DNA of 64,000 nt from an uncultured Flavobacteriaceae bacterium (GTDB taxonomy: Bacteria > Bacteroidota > Bacteroidia > Flavobacteriales > Flavobacteriaceae), in the NCBI GenBank assembly GCA_947502495.1, contig CANNAC010000003.1, positions 248,001 to 312,000 on the forward strand, written 5' to 3'. The translations under genes and the position numbers were made by a program. The first letter of the stretch is position 1. Each line of letters starts with the position of its first letter. Shown one piece after another: positions 33,047 through 41,848 of this stretch. Below the pieces are notes generated by a model, which saw only the letters and a list, made by a program, of their open reading frames with translations, was not told the DNA's origin and searched no databases.

Positions 33047-35164
33047 TTACTTCTGTAGTTTTAATTGAATACGTTTTCGTGCCACATCTACTTCTAGAAC
33101 TTTTACCATAACTTGTTGGTGTAAATTAACATGTGCATTCACATCACTTACAAAGCTATCTGATAAATTAGAAACATGAATCAAACCACTTTCTTTAATT
33201 CCAACATCTACAAAACAGCCAAAATTGGTTATGTTATTTACTATTCCTGGTAATAATTGGCCTTCTTGAAGATCGTTAATCGTTTTTATATTCTGATTGA
33301 AGGAGAATTCTTTGGCTTTTTCTCTAATATCTAAACCTGGTTTTTCTAGCTCTTTTATGATGTCTTCCAAGGTTAATAATCCTACAGTTTTTGAGCTGTA
33401 GTTTTTTAAATTTACTTTCTGAAGTAATGCTGTATTTCCTATTAATTCGGATACAGATACCTTTAAATCCTTCGCCATATTTTGCACGATCTTATAGCTC
33501 TCTGGATGCACTGCAGAATTGTCTAACGGATTTTTAGCATCTTTTATTCTTAAGAAAGCGGCACCTTGCTCAAAAGCTTTTCCGCCTAATCTTGGTACTT
33601 TTTTTATCTCATTTCTAGAAGAAAACACGCCGTTTTCATTTCTGTAATTAAAAATGTTTTCTGCTAGTTTTGGGCCAATACCAGAAACATAACTCAGTAA
33701 ACTTGTACTAGCGGTATTAATATTTACACCAACACTATTTACACAGTTTTCTACTACAACATCTAGTTGTTTTTGAAGTTTTCCTTGGTCTACATCATGT
33801 TGGTATTGTCCAACACCAATAGATTTAGCATCGATTTTTACGAGTTCTGCTAAAGGATCTTGCAAACGTCTACCAATAGAAACAGAACCTCTAACCGTTA
33901 CATCGTAGTTAGGGAATTCTTCACGAGCAATTTTTGAAGCCGAATAAATACTTGCGCCAGCTTCACTAACCACAAATACTTGTATCTCATTTTTAAAATG
34001 AATTTTTCTAATTAAAGCTTCTGTTTCTCGGGATGCTGTTCCATTACCAATAGCAATGGCTTCAATTTTGTAGGTTTCAGCCAATGCGCTAATCGTGTTC
34101 ATGGCTCCAATACTATCGTTTTTTGGAGCATGCGGATAAATGTTTTCGTTGTGTTGGAGTTGTCCTTGAGCATCTAAGCAAACCACTTTGCATCCAGATC
34201 TAAATCCGGGATCTATGGCTAGCACACGTTTTTGTCCGATTGGAGAACCTAATAATAACTGTTTTAAGTTTTTGGCAAAAACAGTAATTGCAGATTCGTC
34301 TGCTTTGTCTTTTGCATTTTGTAAAGCTTCGTTAGATAAGGAAGGTAAAAGCAAACGTTTATATGCGTCGGCTATTGCTAATTCCATTTGGTCTGCACAT
34401 TCGTTTTGCGAACGTATCATTCTATTTTCTATTTTTTGTAAAGCACGTGCATTATCGATCTCGATCTTTACACGTATAAACCCTTCAGATTCTGCTCTTA
34501 AAATAGCCAGTAATCTATGCGAAGGAATTCTATTTAAAGACTCTTCCCATGCAAAGTAGTCTCTAAATTTTTGCGCTTTTTCGTCTTCTTTTTTTGTTTT
34601 TATCACTTTCGTGGAAATGATTGCGTAACGTTCCAGCTGGTTTCTAATATTATTTCTAACATCTGTACGTTCATTAATCCACTCTGCAATAATATTTCTT
34701 GCGCCTTCTAAAGCATCTTCGGTAGAAGTGATTTCTCCTTTTATATATTTAAAAGCTACCGATTCTATATCCTTAGCATTTTGGCTCATAATAATCTTAG
34801 CCAAAGGTTCTAATCCGTTTTTTCTAGCAGTTTCTGCTTTGGTTTTTCGCTTCTTCTTATAAGGTAGGTACAGATCTTCAAGTGTGGTTAAATCGGTACA
34901 ATTTTCTATTTTCGATTTTAATTCTTGAGTTAAAACATCTTGTTCTTCCAATGCTTTTAAAATGGCTGTTTTCCGTTTTTCTAAAGCTTCAAATTGCTCT
35001 TTGTATTTTACAATATCTCCAATTTGTACTTCGTCTAGATTCCCAGTAACTTCTTTTCGGTACCTAGAAATAAAAGGAATGGTGCAGTCTTCGTTTAAAA
35101 GTGCAACGGTGTTTTTTACGGCAGTTTCTGCTAATTGGGTTTTGGAAATTATATAAGAAATCAT
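33047..35164 (-). CDS. tex: Tex-family RNA-binding transcription accessory protein
   Basis: A 705-residue Tex protein. Domains in order are an N-terminal helical Tex part, a YqgF/RNase H-like core (KRVLAIDPGFRSGCKVVCLD), a helix-hairpin-helix region (SYVSGIGPKLAENIFNYRNENGVF), and a C-terminal S1 domain (GQLLPGIVNNITNFGCFVDVGIKESGLIHVSNLSD). Tex binds nucleic acid and affects transcription and RNA handling. Length is typical for Bacteroidota. It is preceded by a strong terminator of the adjacent lipocalin-like gene, so it has its own promoter. Confidence 0.95.
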   Translation of the reverse strand: MISYIISKTQLAETAVKNTVALLNEDCTIPFISRYRKEVTGNLDEVQIGDIVKYKEQFEALEKRKTAILKALEEQDVLTQELKSKIENCTDLTTLEDLYLPYKKKRKTKAETARKNGLEPLAKIIMSQNAKDIESVAFKYIKGEITSTEDALEGARNIIAEWINERTDVRNNIRNQLERYAIISTKVIKTKKEDEKAQKFRDYFAWEESLNRIPSHRLLAILRAESEGFIRVKIEIDNARALQKIENRMIRSQNECADQMELAIADAYKRLLLPSLSNEALQNAKDKADESAITVFAKNLKQLLLGSPIGQKRVLAIDPGFRSGCKVVCLDAQGQLQHNENIYPHAPKNDSIGAMNTISALAETYKIEAIAIGNGTASRETEALIRKIHFKNEIQVFVVSEAGASIYSASKIAREEFPNYDVTVRGSVSIGRRLQDPLAELVKIDAKSIGVGQYQHDVDQGKLQKQLDVVVENCVNSVGVNINTASTSLLSYVSGIGPKLAENIFNYRNENGVFSSRNEIKKVPRLGGKAFEQGAAFLRIKDAKNPLDNSAVHPESYKIVQNMAKDLKVSVSELIGNTALLQKVNLKNYSSKTVGLLTLEDIIKELEKPGLDIREKAKEFSFNQNIKTINDLQEGQLLPGIVNNITNFGCFVDVGIKESGLIHVSNLSDSFVSDVNAHVNLHQQVMVKVLEVDVARKRIQLKLQK

Positions 35165-35191
35165 AAGGTAGCTTTAATTCTAGAAATGTAA

Positions 35192-35228
35192 TAAAAAAAA
35201 CCTTGTAGCACTAGACTACAAGGTTTTT
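35192..35228 (-). terminator. Terminator downstream of lipocalin-like gene 2
   Basis: CCTTGTAG (35201-35208) and CTACAAGG (35216-35223) form a perfect 8-bp stem flanked by A8 and T6 runs that extend the stem. It ends the metG/lipocalin transcript on the minus strand before tex. Confidence 0.88.
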
Positions 35229-35256
35229 TATGCGTGTTTTACTTTTTATGTATTCG

Positions 35257-35724
35257 CTATACTTTTTCAAATAGCAAGTTAATAGTATGTCTTTTGTTTT
35301 TAATGTAAATAACATAATGCCATTGCATAGAAGTGCTAGAAAGTTCTGTTATTTTTATTCTATAATCTTTAGCTGTACCAGCTTTGCTTTGTGTGTTTAA
35401 AACAATGTGAGCGTAGCCTGTTTTTTCATCTATTTTAAGAAAACGATACGAGATTTCTCGTTTTCCAATAGAACAATAAAGATCATTTATAGAATAGGTG
35501 CCAACAGCTCCTTTTGCATTAAAGTACCACCGACTATCCTTAAAACATTGATTTGTGGCGTCATTAAAAAGAATCGTTTTTTCAAAGATATTTGGGTCTA
35601 CAAAAGATACTTTTTTAAGTAACCAGTTATCCGAAAGACTAAATGCGGAAGTCTTTTTTTTAGGTATCGTTGTTTTGCAAGACACCATAAAAACTACCGC
35701 ACAAAGCACAATTAACTTTTTCAT
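35257..35724 (-). CDS. Lipocalin-like lipoprotein, copy 2
   Basis: About 155 residues starting MKKLIVLCAVVFMVSCKTT, a lipoprotein signal. The ATG at 35722-35724 is 1 bp after the metG stop and gives a proper signal peptide; the longer ORF start would overlap metG. The mature part (DNWLLKKVSFVDPNIFEKTILFNDATNQCF, GTYSINDLYCSIGKREISY) closely follows the protein at 31.0 kb. The two differ in export type: this one is lipid anchored, the other has no lipobox. Cotranscription with metG is likely. Function is unknown. Confidence 0.78.
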   Translation of the reverse strand: MKKLIVLCAVVFMVSCKTTIPKKKTSAFSLSDNWLLKKVSFVDPNIFEKTILFNDATNQCFKDSRWYFNAKGAVGTYSINDLYCSIGKREISYRFLKIDEKTGYAHIVLNTQSKAGTAKDYRIKITELSSTSMQWHYVIYIKNKRHTINLLFEKV

Positions 35725-35725
35725 T

Positions 35726-37819
35726 TTAGCTAATATGCAATCCGTTACTAACATTTGCATCATCAGGATTTACAAATACTAATTTACCATCTGGTGTTTC
35801 GGTCATTAAAATCATTCCTTGACTTTCTACACCACGTAATGCTCTAGGAGCAAGGTTTACTAAAACGGTTACTTTTTTACCAACAACTTCTTCTGCAGTA
35901 AAACTTTCTGCAATACCAGAAACAATGGTTCTTACATCGATTCCTGTATCTACTTTAAGTACTAAAAGCTTTTTAGCTTTAGGCATTTTCTCTGCTTCTA
36001 AAATAGTACCAACACGAATATCTAGTTTTGTGAAATCTTCAAAATCTATCGTTTCCTTTTGTGGTTCTACAACGGCATTTGCTATTTCGTTTGCTTTTTT
36101 ACTAGCTTCTAATTTATCTAATTGTTTTTGAATCTCTTCATCTTCAATTTTAGAGAATAGTAATTCTGCTTTTCCTATTTTATGGTTTGCTGGAAGTAAG
36201 ATTTCTTTTGTTGAAACTTCGTTCCATTGAGATGCTTCGACAAGCTCAGCATGACATTCATTATCTGATTTGTCATTTTGTGTTAAACAAAGTATTCCTT
36301 TTAATTTTGTTGAAGTAAACGGTAAAAATGGTTCGCTTAATGTGGCTAAAGCCGAAGCGATTTGCAAGGCAACATACATGATTGTTTTTGTACGTGCTTC
36401 GTCTACTTTAATAACCTTCCAAGGTTCTTCGTCTGCTAAATATTTATTTCCTAATCGAGCAAGATTCATTAATTCTTGTCCTGCTTCTCTAAAACGGTAT
36501 CTTTCAATAGAACTAGAAATTACATTTGGATATGCTTTAATTGCAGCAAGTGTTTCTTGGTCTATTTCTGAAAAATCTGTTGGTTCCGGAACAATTCCTT
36601 CGTAATATTTATTGGTTAAAACAACCACACGATTAATGAAGTTACCAAAAATGGCAACTAATTCGTTGTTGTTTCTTGCTTGAAAATCTTTCCAAGTAAA
36701 ATCGTTATCCTTACTTTCTGGTGCATTTGCCGTTAATGCATAACGCAATACATCTTGTTGGTTTGGGAAATCTTCTAAATATTCAGGTAACCAAACAGCC
36801 CAGTTTTTTGAGGTAGAAAGTTTTTTGCCTTCTAGATTTAAAAACTCGTTTGCTGGTACATTATCTGGAAGAATATAAGAACCTTCCGCTTTTAGCATTG
36901 CTGGAAAAATAATACAGTGAAAAACAATATTGTCTTTACCAATAAAGTGTACTAGTTTGGTGTCTTTGTCTTTCCAATATGGTTCCCAATCTTTGCCAAC
37001 ACGTGCTGCCCATTCTTTAGTAGAAGAGATATAGCCAATTGGTGCATCAAACCAAACGTAAAGTACTTTTCCTTCTGCTCCTTCAAGTGGCACAGGAATT
37101 CCCCAATCTAAATCTCTGGTTACGGCACGCGGACGTAAACCATCATCGATCCATGATTTTACTTGTCCGTAAACATTCGGTTTCCAATCCTTTTTATGGC
37201 CTTTTAAAATCCATTCTTTTAGAAACTCTTCGTGCTTATTTAAAGGTAAAAACCAGTGTTTGGTTTGTTTTAAACTTGGTACATTTCCTGTAATTGCTGA
37301 TTTCGGATTTATTAAGTCGGTTGCATTATGGCTTGTTCCACAATTTTCACATTGGTCACCATAACTTTCTTCGTTTCCACATTTAGGACACGTACCAATA
37401 ACAAATCGATCGGCTAAAAACTGATTAGCTTCTGCATCATAAAGTTGTTCTGAAATTTCTTCAACAAATTCATTTTTATCATACAACGTTGTGAAAAACT
37501 CAGATGCTGTATCGTGATGAATCTTAGCAGTAGTACGGGAGTAGTTATCGAAAGTAATTCCGAAGTCTTCAAAAGATTGCTTAATAATAGCGTGGTATTT
37601 ATCTACAATGTCTTGAGGCGTTACACCTTCTTTTTTAGCTTTAATAGTAATAGGCACGCCGTGCTCATCACTTCCGCAAATAAAAGCAACATCGTTTCCT
37701 GTTAAACGCATAAAACGTGCATAAATATCTGCTGGCACATAAACACCGGCTAAATGCCCAATATGAATTGGACCGTTAGTATATGGTAAAGCAGCAGTAA
37801 TAGTATATCTTTTTGACAT
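35726..37819 (-). CDS. metG: Methionyl-tRNA synthetase with C-terminal tRNA-binding domain
   Basis: A 697-residue enzyme charging tRNA-Met. It has the HIGH motif ([14 protein letters not shown]), a zinc knuckle ([18 protein letters not shown]), the KMSKS variant KLSTSK, an anticodon-binding helical domain, and a C-terminal OB domain ([32 protein letters not shown]) for dimerisation and tRNA binding. An odd stretch around residues 522-531 (CHAELVEAS) lies in the linker before the last domain and is encoded by a palindromic repeat. The flanking segments remain in frame, so the gene should be functional. Confidence 0.97.
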   Translation of the reverse strand: MSKRYTITAALPYTNGPIHIGHLAGVYVPADIYARFMRLTGNDVAFICGSDEHGVPITIKAKKEGVTPQDIVDKYHAIIKQSFEDFGITFDNYSRTTAKIHHDTASEFFTTLYDKNEFVEEISEQLYDAEANQFLADRFVIGTCPKCGNEESYGDQCENCGTSHNATDLINPKSAITGNVPSLKQTKHWFLPLNKHEEFLKEWILKGHKKDWKPNVYGQVKSWIDDGLRPRAVTRDLDWGIPVPLEGAEGKVLYVWFDAPIGYISSTKEWAARVGKDWEPYWKDKDTKLVHFIGKDNIVFHCIIFPAMLKAEGSYILPDNVPANEFLNLEGKKLSTSKNWAVWLPEYLEDFPNQQDVLRYALTANAPESKDNDFTWKDFQARNNNELVAIFGNFINRVVVLTNKYYEGIVPEPTDFSEIDQETLAAIKAYPNVISSSIERYRFREAGQELMNLARLGNKYLADEEPWKVIKVDEARTKTIMYVALQIASALATLSEPFLPFTSTKLKGILCLTQNDKSDNECHAELVEASQWNEVSTKEILLPANHKIGKAELLFSKIEDEEIQKQLDKLEASKKANEIANAVVEPQKETIDFEDFTKLDIRVGTILEAEKMPKAKKLLVLKVDTGIDVRTIVSGIAESFTAEEVVGKKVTVLVNLAPRALRGVESQGMILMTETPDGKLVFVNPDDANVSNGLHIS
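36229..36256 (-). repeat. Palindromic repeat inside metG
   Basis: The segment contains ATGCT...AGCAT as inverted arms around an 11-nt centre beginning TCGACA, followed by GACA. Its minus-strand translation is CHAELVEAS within a poorly conserved linker. It shares the pattern GAGATG..TCGACA..GC....CATGACA with the copy inside mfd at 53456-53484, while the stem bases differ in a compensated way. Confidence 0.75.
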
Positions 37820-37841
37820 TGTAAATTTCTTTTTGAAGCCA

Positions 37842-37849
37842 CAAAAGTA
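37842..37849 (-). promoter_or_regulatory. Probable -7 box of metG
   Basis: On the minus strand TACTTTTG matches TAnnTTTG, 22 bp upstream of the metG ATG. The -33 region is weak. It also lies in the space between metG and the divergent LD-carboxypeptidase gene. Confidence 0.5.
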
Positions 37850-37877
37850 CGCTTTTTAAGAGGGATTTAGAAAAAAA

Positions 37878-38909
37878 ATGTACATTTACATTATGACTAA
37901 AAAAGGAACCTTTTTACATATACTTGGTGTGGTTGTTTTCTTCGGAATTATGACACTTAATGCGCAAGATACTAGTATGAAAAACAAAACTACTTTGATA
38001 CAACCAGATTATTTAAAAGCAGGGGATACCGTTGCTATTGTTGCGCCTTCCGGAATATTAAAAAACAGAAATGGGGAAGTAGAACAAGCAAAAACCTTAC
38101 TTAAAAGTTGGGGTTTACACGTCGTTGTTGGTGATCATGTTTTTAGTAAAGGCAATCATTTTGCTGGAACGGATGCAGAACGTTGTGAAGATTTTCAGAA
38201 AGCATTAGATGACCCTAAAATTAGCGCTATTTGGAGTGCAAGAGGTGGTTATGGAACCGTAAGAATTTTAGATAAATTAGACTATACACAATTTAAGCAG
38301 CATCCGAAATGGATTATTGGATATAGTGATATTACCGCTTTACATAACCAAGTACATAATGAAGGAGTGGAGTCTTTGCATGCTTTGATGTGTGTAAGTT
38401 TAACCAAAGATTTAAGCGAGATAAAAGAAAGTGTAGCTACTTTTAAAGATGCGCTTTTTGGTAAGCCAATTGCATATACTTTAAAAGGTTCTACGTATAA
38501 CAAAACAGGAAAAGTAACGGCTCCTGTTGTTGGTGGGAATTTAACCATTTTACATACCATGTTAGGTTCTAATACCAGTATCGACACTACGGATGAAATT
38601 TTGTTTATTGAAGAAATAGGGGAATATAAATATCATGTGGATAGAATGCTGCAAAGTTTAAAGCGTGCAGGTTATTTTGAAAACTGTAAAGGAGTTATGG
38701 TTGGCGATATGAGTAAAATGCGAAAAAATACAACGCCTTGGGGAACTTCGGTAGAACAACTTATTTTAGATGCTTTAGCGGAATATGATTTCCCTATTGT
38801 TTTTAATGTTCCTGCTGGACATGAAAAAGATAATCGTGCTTTGATTCTTGGTAGAAATGCTACAATCAATGTAGGAAAGGATGTGAGTACTGTTGTTTTT
38901 GAAAAATAG
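37878..38909 (+). CDS. ldcA: LD-carboxypeptidase (peptidase family S66)
   Basis: A 343-residue exported enzyme that trims the terminal D-Ala from tetrapeptides in peptidoglycan recycling. Signal peptide: TFLHILGVVVFFGIMTLNAQ. S66 motifs are seen: VAIVAPSGIL, SARGGYGTVRILDKLD, the nucleophile Ser in IIGYSDITALHN, the Glu in LFIEEIGEYKYHVDRML and the His in VPAGHEKDN. The start may instead be the Met at 37893, five residues inside, which gives a cleaner signal peptide. Many homologues are cytoplasmic, so the signal peptide is worth noting. Confidence 0.92.
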   Translation: MYIYIMTKKGTFLHILGVVVFFGIMTLNAQDTSMKNKTTLIQPDYLKAGDTVAIVAPSGILKNRNGEVEQAKTLLKSWGLHVVVGDHVFSKGNHFAGTDAERCEDFQKALDDPKISAIWSARGGYGTVRILDKLDYTQFKQHPKWIIGYSDITALHNQVHNEGVESLHALMCVSLTKDLSEIKESVATFKDALFGKPIAYTLKGSTYNKTGKVTAPVVGGNLTILHTMLGSNTSIDTTDEILFIEEIGEYKYHVDRMLQSLKRAGYFENCKGVMVGDMSKMRKNTTPWGTSVEQLILDALAEYDFPIVFNVPAGHEKDNRALILGRNATINVGKDVSTVVFEK

Positions 38910-38953
38910 TATTCTGTTATTCGGAAGTAGATTTAGGATCTATTTTTAATATA

Positions 38954-38979
38954 GATTCCGCATCTAGTGCGGAATGACA
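38954..38979. repeat. Hairpin repeat A upstream of yraN
   Basis: ATTCCGCA (38955-38962) and TGCGGAAT (38968-38975) form a perfect 8-bp stem around TCTAG, followed by GACA. The GACA tail matches the end of the repeats inside metG and mfd. No T tract follows, so a simple terminator for ldcA is unlikely. Confidence 0.75.
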
Positions 38980-39011
38980 AAAAAGTAAAATTTAAATGTA
39001 GTTGGCTTGAA

Positions 39012-39040
39012 GAGATTCCTGCCTGCGCAGGAATGAGATG
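39012..39040. repeat. Hairpin repeat B abutting the yraN start
   Basis: ATTCCTGC (39015-39022) and GCAGGAAT (39027-39034) form a perfect 8-bp stem with a CTGC loop, preceded by GAG. The repeat runs to within 3 bp of the yraN ATG (39038-39040). It lies 36 bp from repeat A, with a different but equally perfect stem. Confidence 0.75.
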
Positions 39041-39397
39041 GCACAACACAATGAGCTTGGTGAAAAAGGAGAACAGCTTGCAGTAGATTTTCTATTGCAA
39101 AATGGTTACGAAATTATGGAACGTAATTACCGATTTCAAAAAGCCGAAGTAGATATTATTGCCAAGCAAAAAGATACACTTGCTATTGTAGAAGTGAAAA
39201 CCAGATCTACGATCGATTTTGGGAATCCGCAAGACTTTTTAAAACCGAAGCAAATACAACGAATAGTAAAAGCAGTGGATCAATATGTAACCACGAATAA
39301 ACTAGACGTTGAAGTGCGTTTCGATATTATTGCAATAGTTAAAACGGGAAAAACCTTTGAAATAGAGCATTTAGAAAATGCTTTTTATCATTTCTAA
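39038..39397 (+). CDS. yraN: YraN/UPF0102 family protein
   Basis: A 119-residue protein of the restriction-endonuclease-like fold. Family blocks are NELGEKGEQLAVDFLLQNGYEIMERNYRF, KAEVDIIAKQKDTLAIVEVKTRST (PD-(D/E)xK-like EVD and EVK) and the DFGNPQDFLKPKQIQRIVKAVDQYV helix. Its cellular role is not firmly known; a DNA-processing role is suspected for the family. The start codon directly follows hairpin repeat B, so its ribosome-binding region could lie in a stem. Confidence 0.92.
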   Translation: MAQHNELGEKGEQLAVDFLLQNGYEIMERNYRFQKAEVDIIAKQKDTLAIVEVKTRSTIDFGNPQDFLKPKQIQRIVKAVDQYVTTNKLDVEVRFDIIAIVKTGKTFEIEHLENAFYHF

Positions 39398-39403
39398 TTC
39401 CGT

Positions 39404-40069
39404 CTAATTTAACTTATTTAAGGCAGTCAATATAGCTGTTGCTTCTGCTCTTTCTCTATAATCTGCATCTAAAAAAGCATATTGAATTATGCCGTTAGTA
39501 TCAATAACATAAGTTACAGCCAATGGTAATTGGTTACTGTTGTCACCGTTCTTTTCACTTAAACCAAAACCAGCTTCGTAAATAGAAGCAACTTCGTCTG
39601 TTAATGTGAATACCACACCATATTCTTTTCCAATAGTATTACCAACATCACTAAGAACTGTGAATTCTAATTTGTTTTTTTCGGAAGTACTTAAAGAATT
39701 ATCTGGTAATTCCGGAGTTAATGCGATAAGCGTTGCACCTGCTTTTTGAAATTCTGGTAGCTTTTCTTGTAAATAGTGTAGCGTTATATTGCAATACGGA
39801 CACCATCCACCTCGATACCAAGTTAAAACTATGGGACCGTTTTCTAGTTCGTTGTATAAAGAAACGGATTTGTTTAGCGCATTTTTAAGTGTAAAACCTG
39901 GAGCTTTATCACCTACGTTTAATGCCTTTTCTAGTATTCCAGAATCTGCTACACTTGTAATACCGTCGGCATAAATACGAATTTTCTCTTCCGTGAATTT
40001 CCCTGGACCTTCTTGGCGCTTTGCGTCTAGGAGTGCATCTAATTCGCCTTTGCTTTTATTTGTTGCCAT
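39404..40069 (-). CDS. Peroxiredoxin-like (AhpC/TSA) protein
   Basis: A 221-residue thioredoxin-fold protein with WYRGGWCPYCNITLHYLQEKLPEF, where a CPYC pair stands at the peroxidatic site. It continues with the usual GNTIGKEYGVVFTLTDEV. The sequence starts with a helical SKGELDALLDAKRQEGP extension typical of the peroxiredoxin-like group. It should reduce peroxides with thiols. It is the last gene of the TetR-linked series. No signal peptide, so cytoplasmic. Confidence 0.88.
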   Translation of the reverse strand: MATNKSKGELDALLDAKRQEGPGKFTEEKIRIYADGITSVADSGILEKALNVGDKAPGFTLKNALNKSVSLYNELENGPIVLTWYRGGWCPYCNITLHYLQEKLPEFQKAGATLIALTPELPDNSLSTSEKNKLEFTVLSDVGNTIGKEYGVVFTLTDEVASIYEAGFGLSEKNGDNSNQLPLAVTYVIDTNGIIQYAFLDADYRERAEATAILTALNKLN

Positions 40070-40083
40070 GTTTTGTGATTATT

Positions 40084-40728
40084 TTATTCCGAAATTAATT
40101 CCGTTAAAACTTGTTTAAATACATCTACTGGTTGTGCACCAGTTACCGCGCTTTTTCTATTGAAAACAATGGTTGGCACCGAATTAACACCTAAACTTTT
40201 CCAGTAGTTTTGTTTGGCTCTTACTTCGTTTCTAGCTGCTTCATTATCTAATTTAGCTAATCCTTCTTCGGCATTTAAACCAACATCTAATAAGGCTTGT
40301 TTTAAAATATCTCTTTTAGATACATCTTTGCGCTCGCTAAAAAAAGAACCGGTTAAACGCATTTTTAATTCCGTTTGTTTCCCAAAATCTTTGGCGTACT
40401 CTAGTAAAACATGTGCGTCAAAAGTGTTTACCATACGCATGTCATCAAAATAATCGAAGGTAAAGCCAAGTGCTTCTCCAACTTCTGTCATGTTTTGCTT
40501 CGATGCTTTTTGTTCCTCTACAGTAGAACCATATTTTTCTGTAATATGTTCATTTACGTTTTGACCTTCGGCAGGCATATTCGGATTTAACTCAAACGGT
40601 TGCCATTCTATTTCTACTTGATCTTGTATGCCAAGTTCTGAAATGGCTTTTTCTAAACGTTTATATCCAATAGTACACCACGGACAAACAACATCGGAAA
40701 CGATATCTATTTTTAATTTTTCTTTCAT
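40084..40728 (-). CDS. DsbA/FrnE-family dithiol oxidoreductase
   Basis: A 214-residue cytoplasmic DsbA-like protein. The active site is CPWC in KIDIVSDVVCPWCTIGYKRLEKAI, followed by an inserted helical domain and NSVPTIVFNRKSAVTGAQPVDVFKQVL with the cis-Pro. FrnE-type proteins act in thiol-disulfide exchange under oxidative stress. It lies 4 bp after the HAD gene and 14 bp before the peroxiredoxin-like gene. Confidence 0.9.
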   Translation of the reverse strand: MKEKLKIDIVSDVVCPWCTIGYKRLEKAISELGIQDQVEIEWQPFELNPNMPAEGQNVNEHITEKYGSTVEEQKASKQNMTEVGEALGFTFDYFDDMRMVNTFDAHVLLEYAKDFGKQTELKMRLTGSFFSERKDVSKRDILKQALLDVGLNAEEGLAKLDNEAARNEVRAKQNYWKSLGVNSVPTIVFNRKSAVTGAQPVDVFKQVLTELISE

Positions 40729-40732
40729 AATA

Positions 40733-41440
40733 TTAGGTGTAAGTAACCAGTATTTCAGTTACTTTTTTTAAGTCTGTTTCTACAATTTCTGTTTTAGGAG
40801 CTAAGGGAAATATTTGTTGTCCTGGTCTACTAACAAAAGCAGCTCTCCATCCAGCCCAAATTGCGCCTGCAACATCCCAGCCATGTGCTGCAATAAGCAT
40901 GCATTCTTCTAGTTCTACACCCATTTTATGTGCTCCCCAAACATAAGTGTTAGTAAAAGGCTTAAATTTTCCAGAATCTTCCACACTAAGTCGTGCATCA
41001 AAATAGTCTGTTAACCCTGCATTTTTAAACTGATTTTTTAATCCTTCGTTAGATGAATTGGTAAACGCAACTAAAGTATACCCCGCTTTTTTTAATTGCG
41101 TTAATGCTTCCTTTACTTCAGGATGCGCAGGCAGGTTCTGCATAGCTTGTGTGATTACCTTGCGAGCGTCTTCTTCTGAAATTATAATGTCATTATTTGC
41201 CGCTACCATTTGTAAAGCTGCAGCACCAATATGTCCAAAAGGTTTGTATTGTCCGCTAGCAGAAGTAACTAAAGAATAATGCAACATAGTCGTAAACCAT
41301 AAAGAGAGTAATTCTTCTTTACCAGCTAGAGCAGCACCAACTTGCTTTTTCATTTTGGTAAGGTCAAGAAGGGTTTCGTTTACATCAAAGAATAAAACTT
41401 TTGGTCTTATTTGTTTTATGGTTTCGCTATTGTTTATCAT
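40733..41440 (-). CDS. Haloacid dehalogenase type II (HAD hydrolase)
   Basis: A 235-residue HAD enzyme. The nucleophile Asp is in KVLFFDVNETLLDL, the second motif is LVAFTNSSNEGL, and later FDARLSVEDSGKFKPFTNTYVWGAHKMG and MLIAAHGWDVAGAIWAG complete the type II dehalogenase pattern. Members hydrolyse 2-haloacids or related small acids. It overlaps neither neighbour but is only 2 bp from the EthD gene and 4 bp from the DsbA-like gene. Real substrate is unknown. Confidence 0.88.
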   Translation of the reverse strand: MINNSETIKQIRPKVLFFDVNETLLDLTKMKKQVGAALAGKEELLSLWFTTMLHYSLVTSASGQYKPFGHIGAAALQMVAANNDIIISEEDARKVITQAMQNLPAHPEVKEALTQLKKAGYTLVAFTNSSNEGLKNQFKNAGLTDYFDARLSVEDSGKFKPFTNTYVWGAHKMGVELEECMLIAAHGWDVAGAIWAGWRAAFVSRPGQQIFPLAPKTEIVETDLKKVTEILVTYT

Positions 41441-41442
41441 TT

Positions 41443-41757
41443 TTAAAAGGTAATTAATTCGCTAATTTGAAGTACTCCTTGAACGTTGCTGTAGTTTTTA
41501 ATATCCGCAGCAAAGGTAGCAGCATGTGGACCAAAGGAAGTTTGAAAACTTTCGATATCCTCAAATAATAAATGTGCGATAGCAACATAAGGAGCAGATT
41601 CTCCTGGAGTTCTACTTGCAATTCCTAGGTCTAATTCTAAACCTTTTAGTGCAGCACCAACTGCTTTAGAAACCATTGGTAAATGACTGTTTTTATAGTA
41701 TTGTGTATCAAACTGAACCTCTTTAGAGTTGGGATACATTACGGATACTTTTATCAT
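41443..41757 (-). CDS. EthD-domain protein
   Basis: About 104 residues of the dimeric ferredoxin-like EthD group, with IKVSVMYPNSKEVQFDTQYYKNSHLPMVSKAVG (conserved His) and YVAIAHLLFEDIESFQTSF. The ATG at 41755-41757 is preferred; the ORF-track start at 41823 would extend through the hairpin at 41781-41808. EthD proteins occur in small-molecule degradation and detoxification clusters, and their precise chemistry is often unknown. Confidence 0.85.
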   Translation of the reverse strand: MIKVSVMYPNSKEVQFDTQYYKNSHLPMVSKAVGAALKGLELDLGIASRTPGESAPYVAIAHLLFEDIESFQTSFGPHAATFAADIKNYSNVQGVLQISELITF

Positions 41758-41780
41758 AATTGTATGTTTTAAAGATAAAT

Positions 41781-41808
41781 AAACCTTCCGCAAATATACG
41801 GAAGGTTT
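41781..41808 (-). terminator. Hairpin between carboxymuconolactone decarboxylase and EthD genes
   Basis: AAACCTTCCG and CGGAAGGTTT form a perfect 10-bp stem with an 8-nt loop. The following minus-strand sequence TATTTATC is only partly U-rich. It may partly terminate the first gene so the rest of the series is expressed at a lower level. Confidence 0.65.
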
Positions 41809-41848
41809 AACGCTATTAATCAAACTGTAGTTTTAGGGAACTACATTT

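Noticed and set aside
34188-34559. A 123-aa plus-strand ORF inside tex
   Set aside because: It lies wholly antisense to a conserved tex region and has a shadow-type composition.
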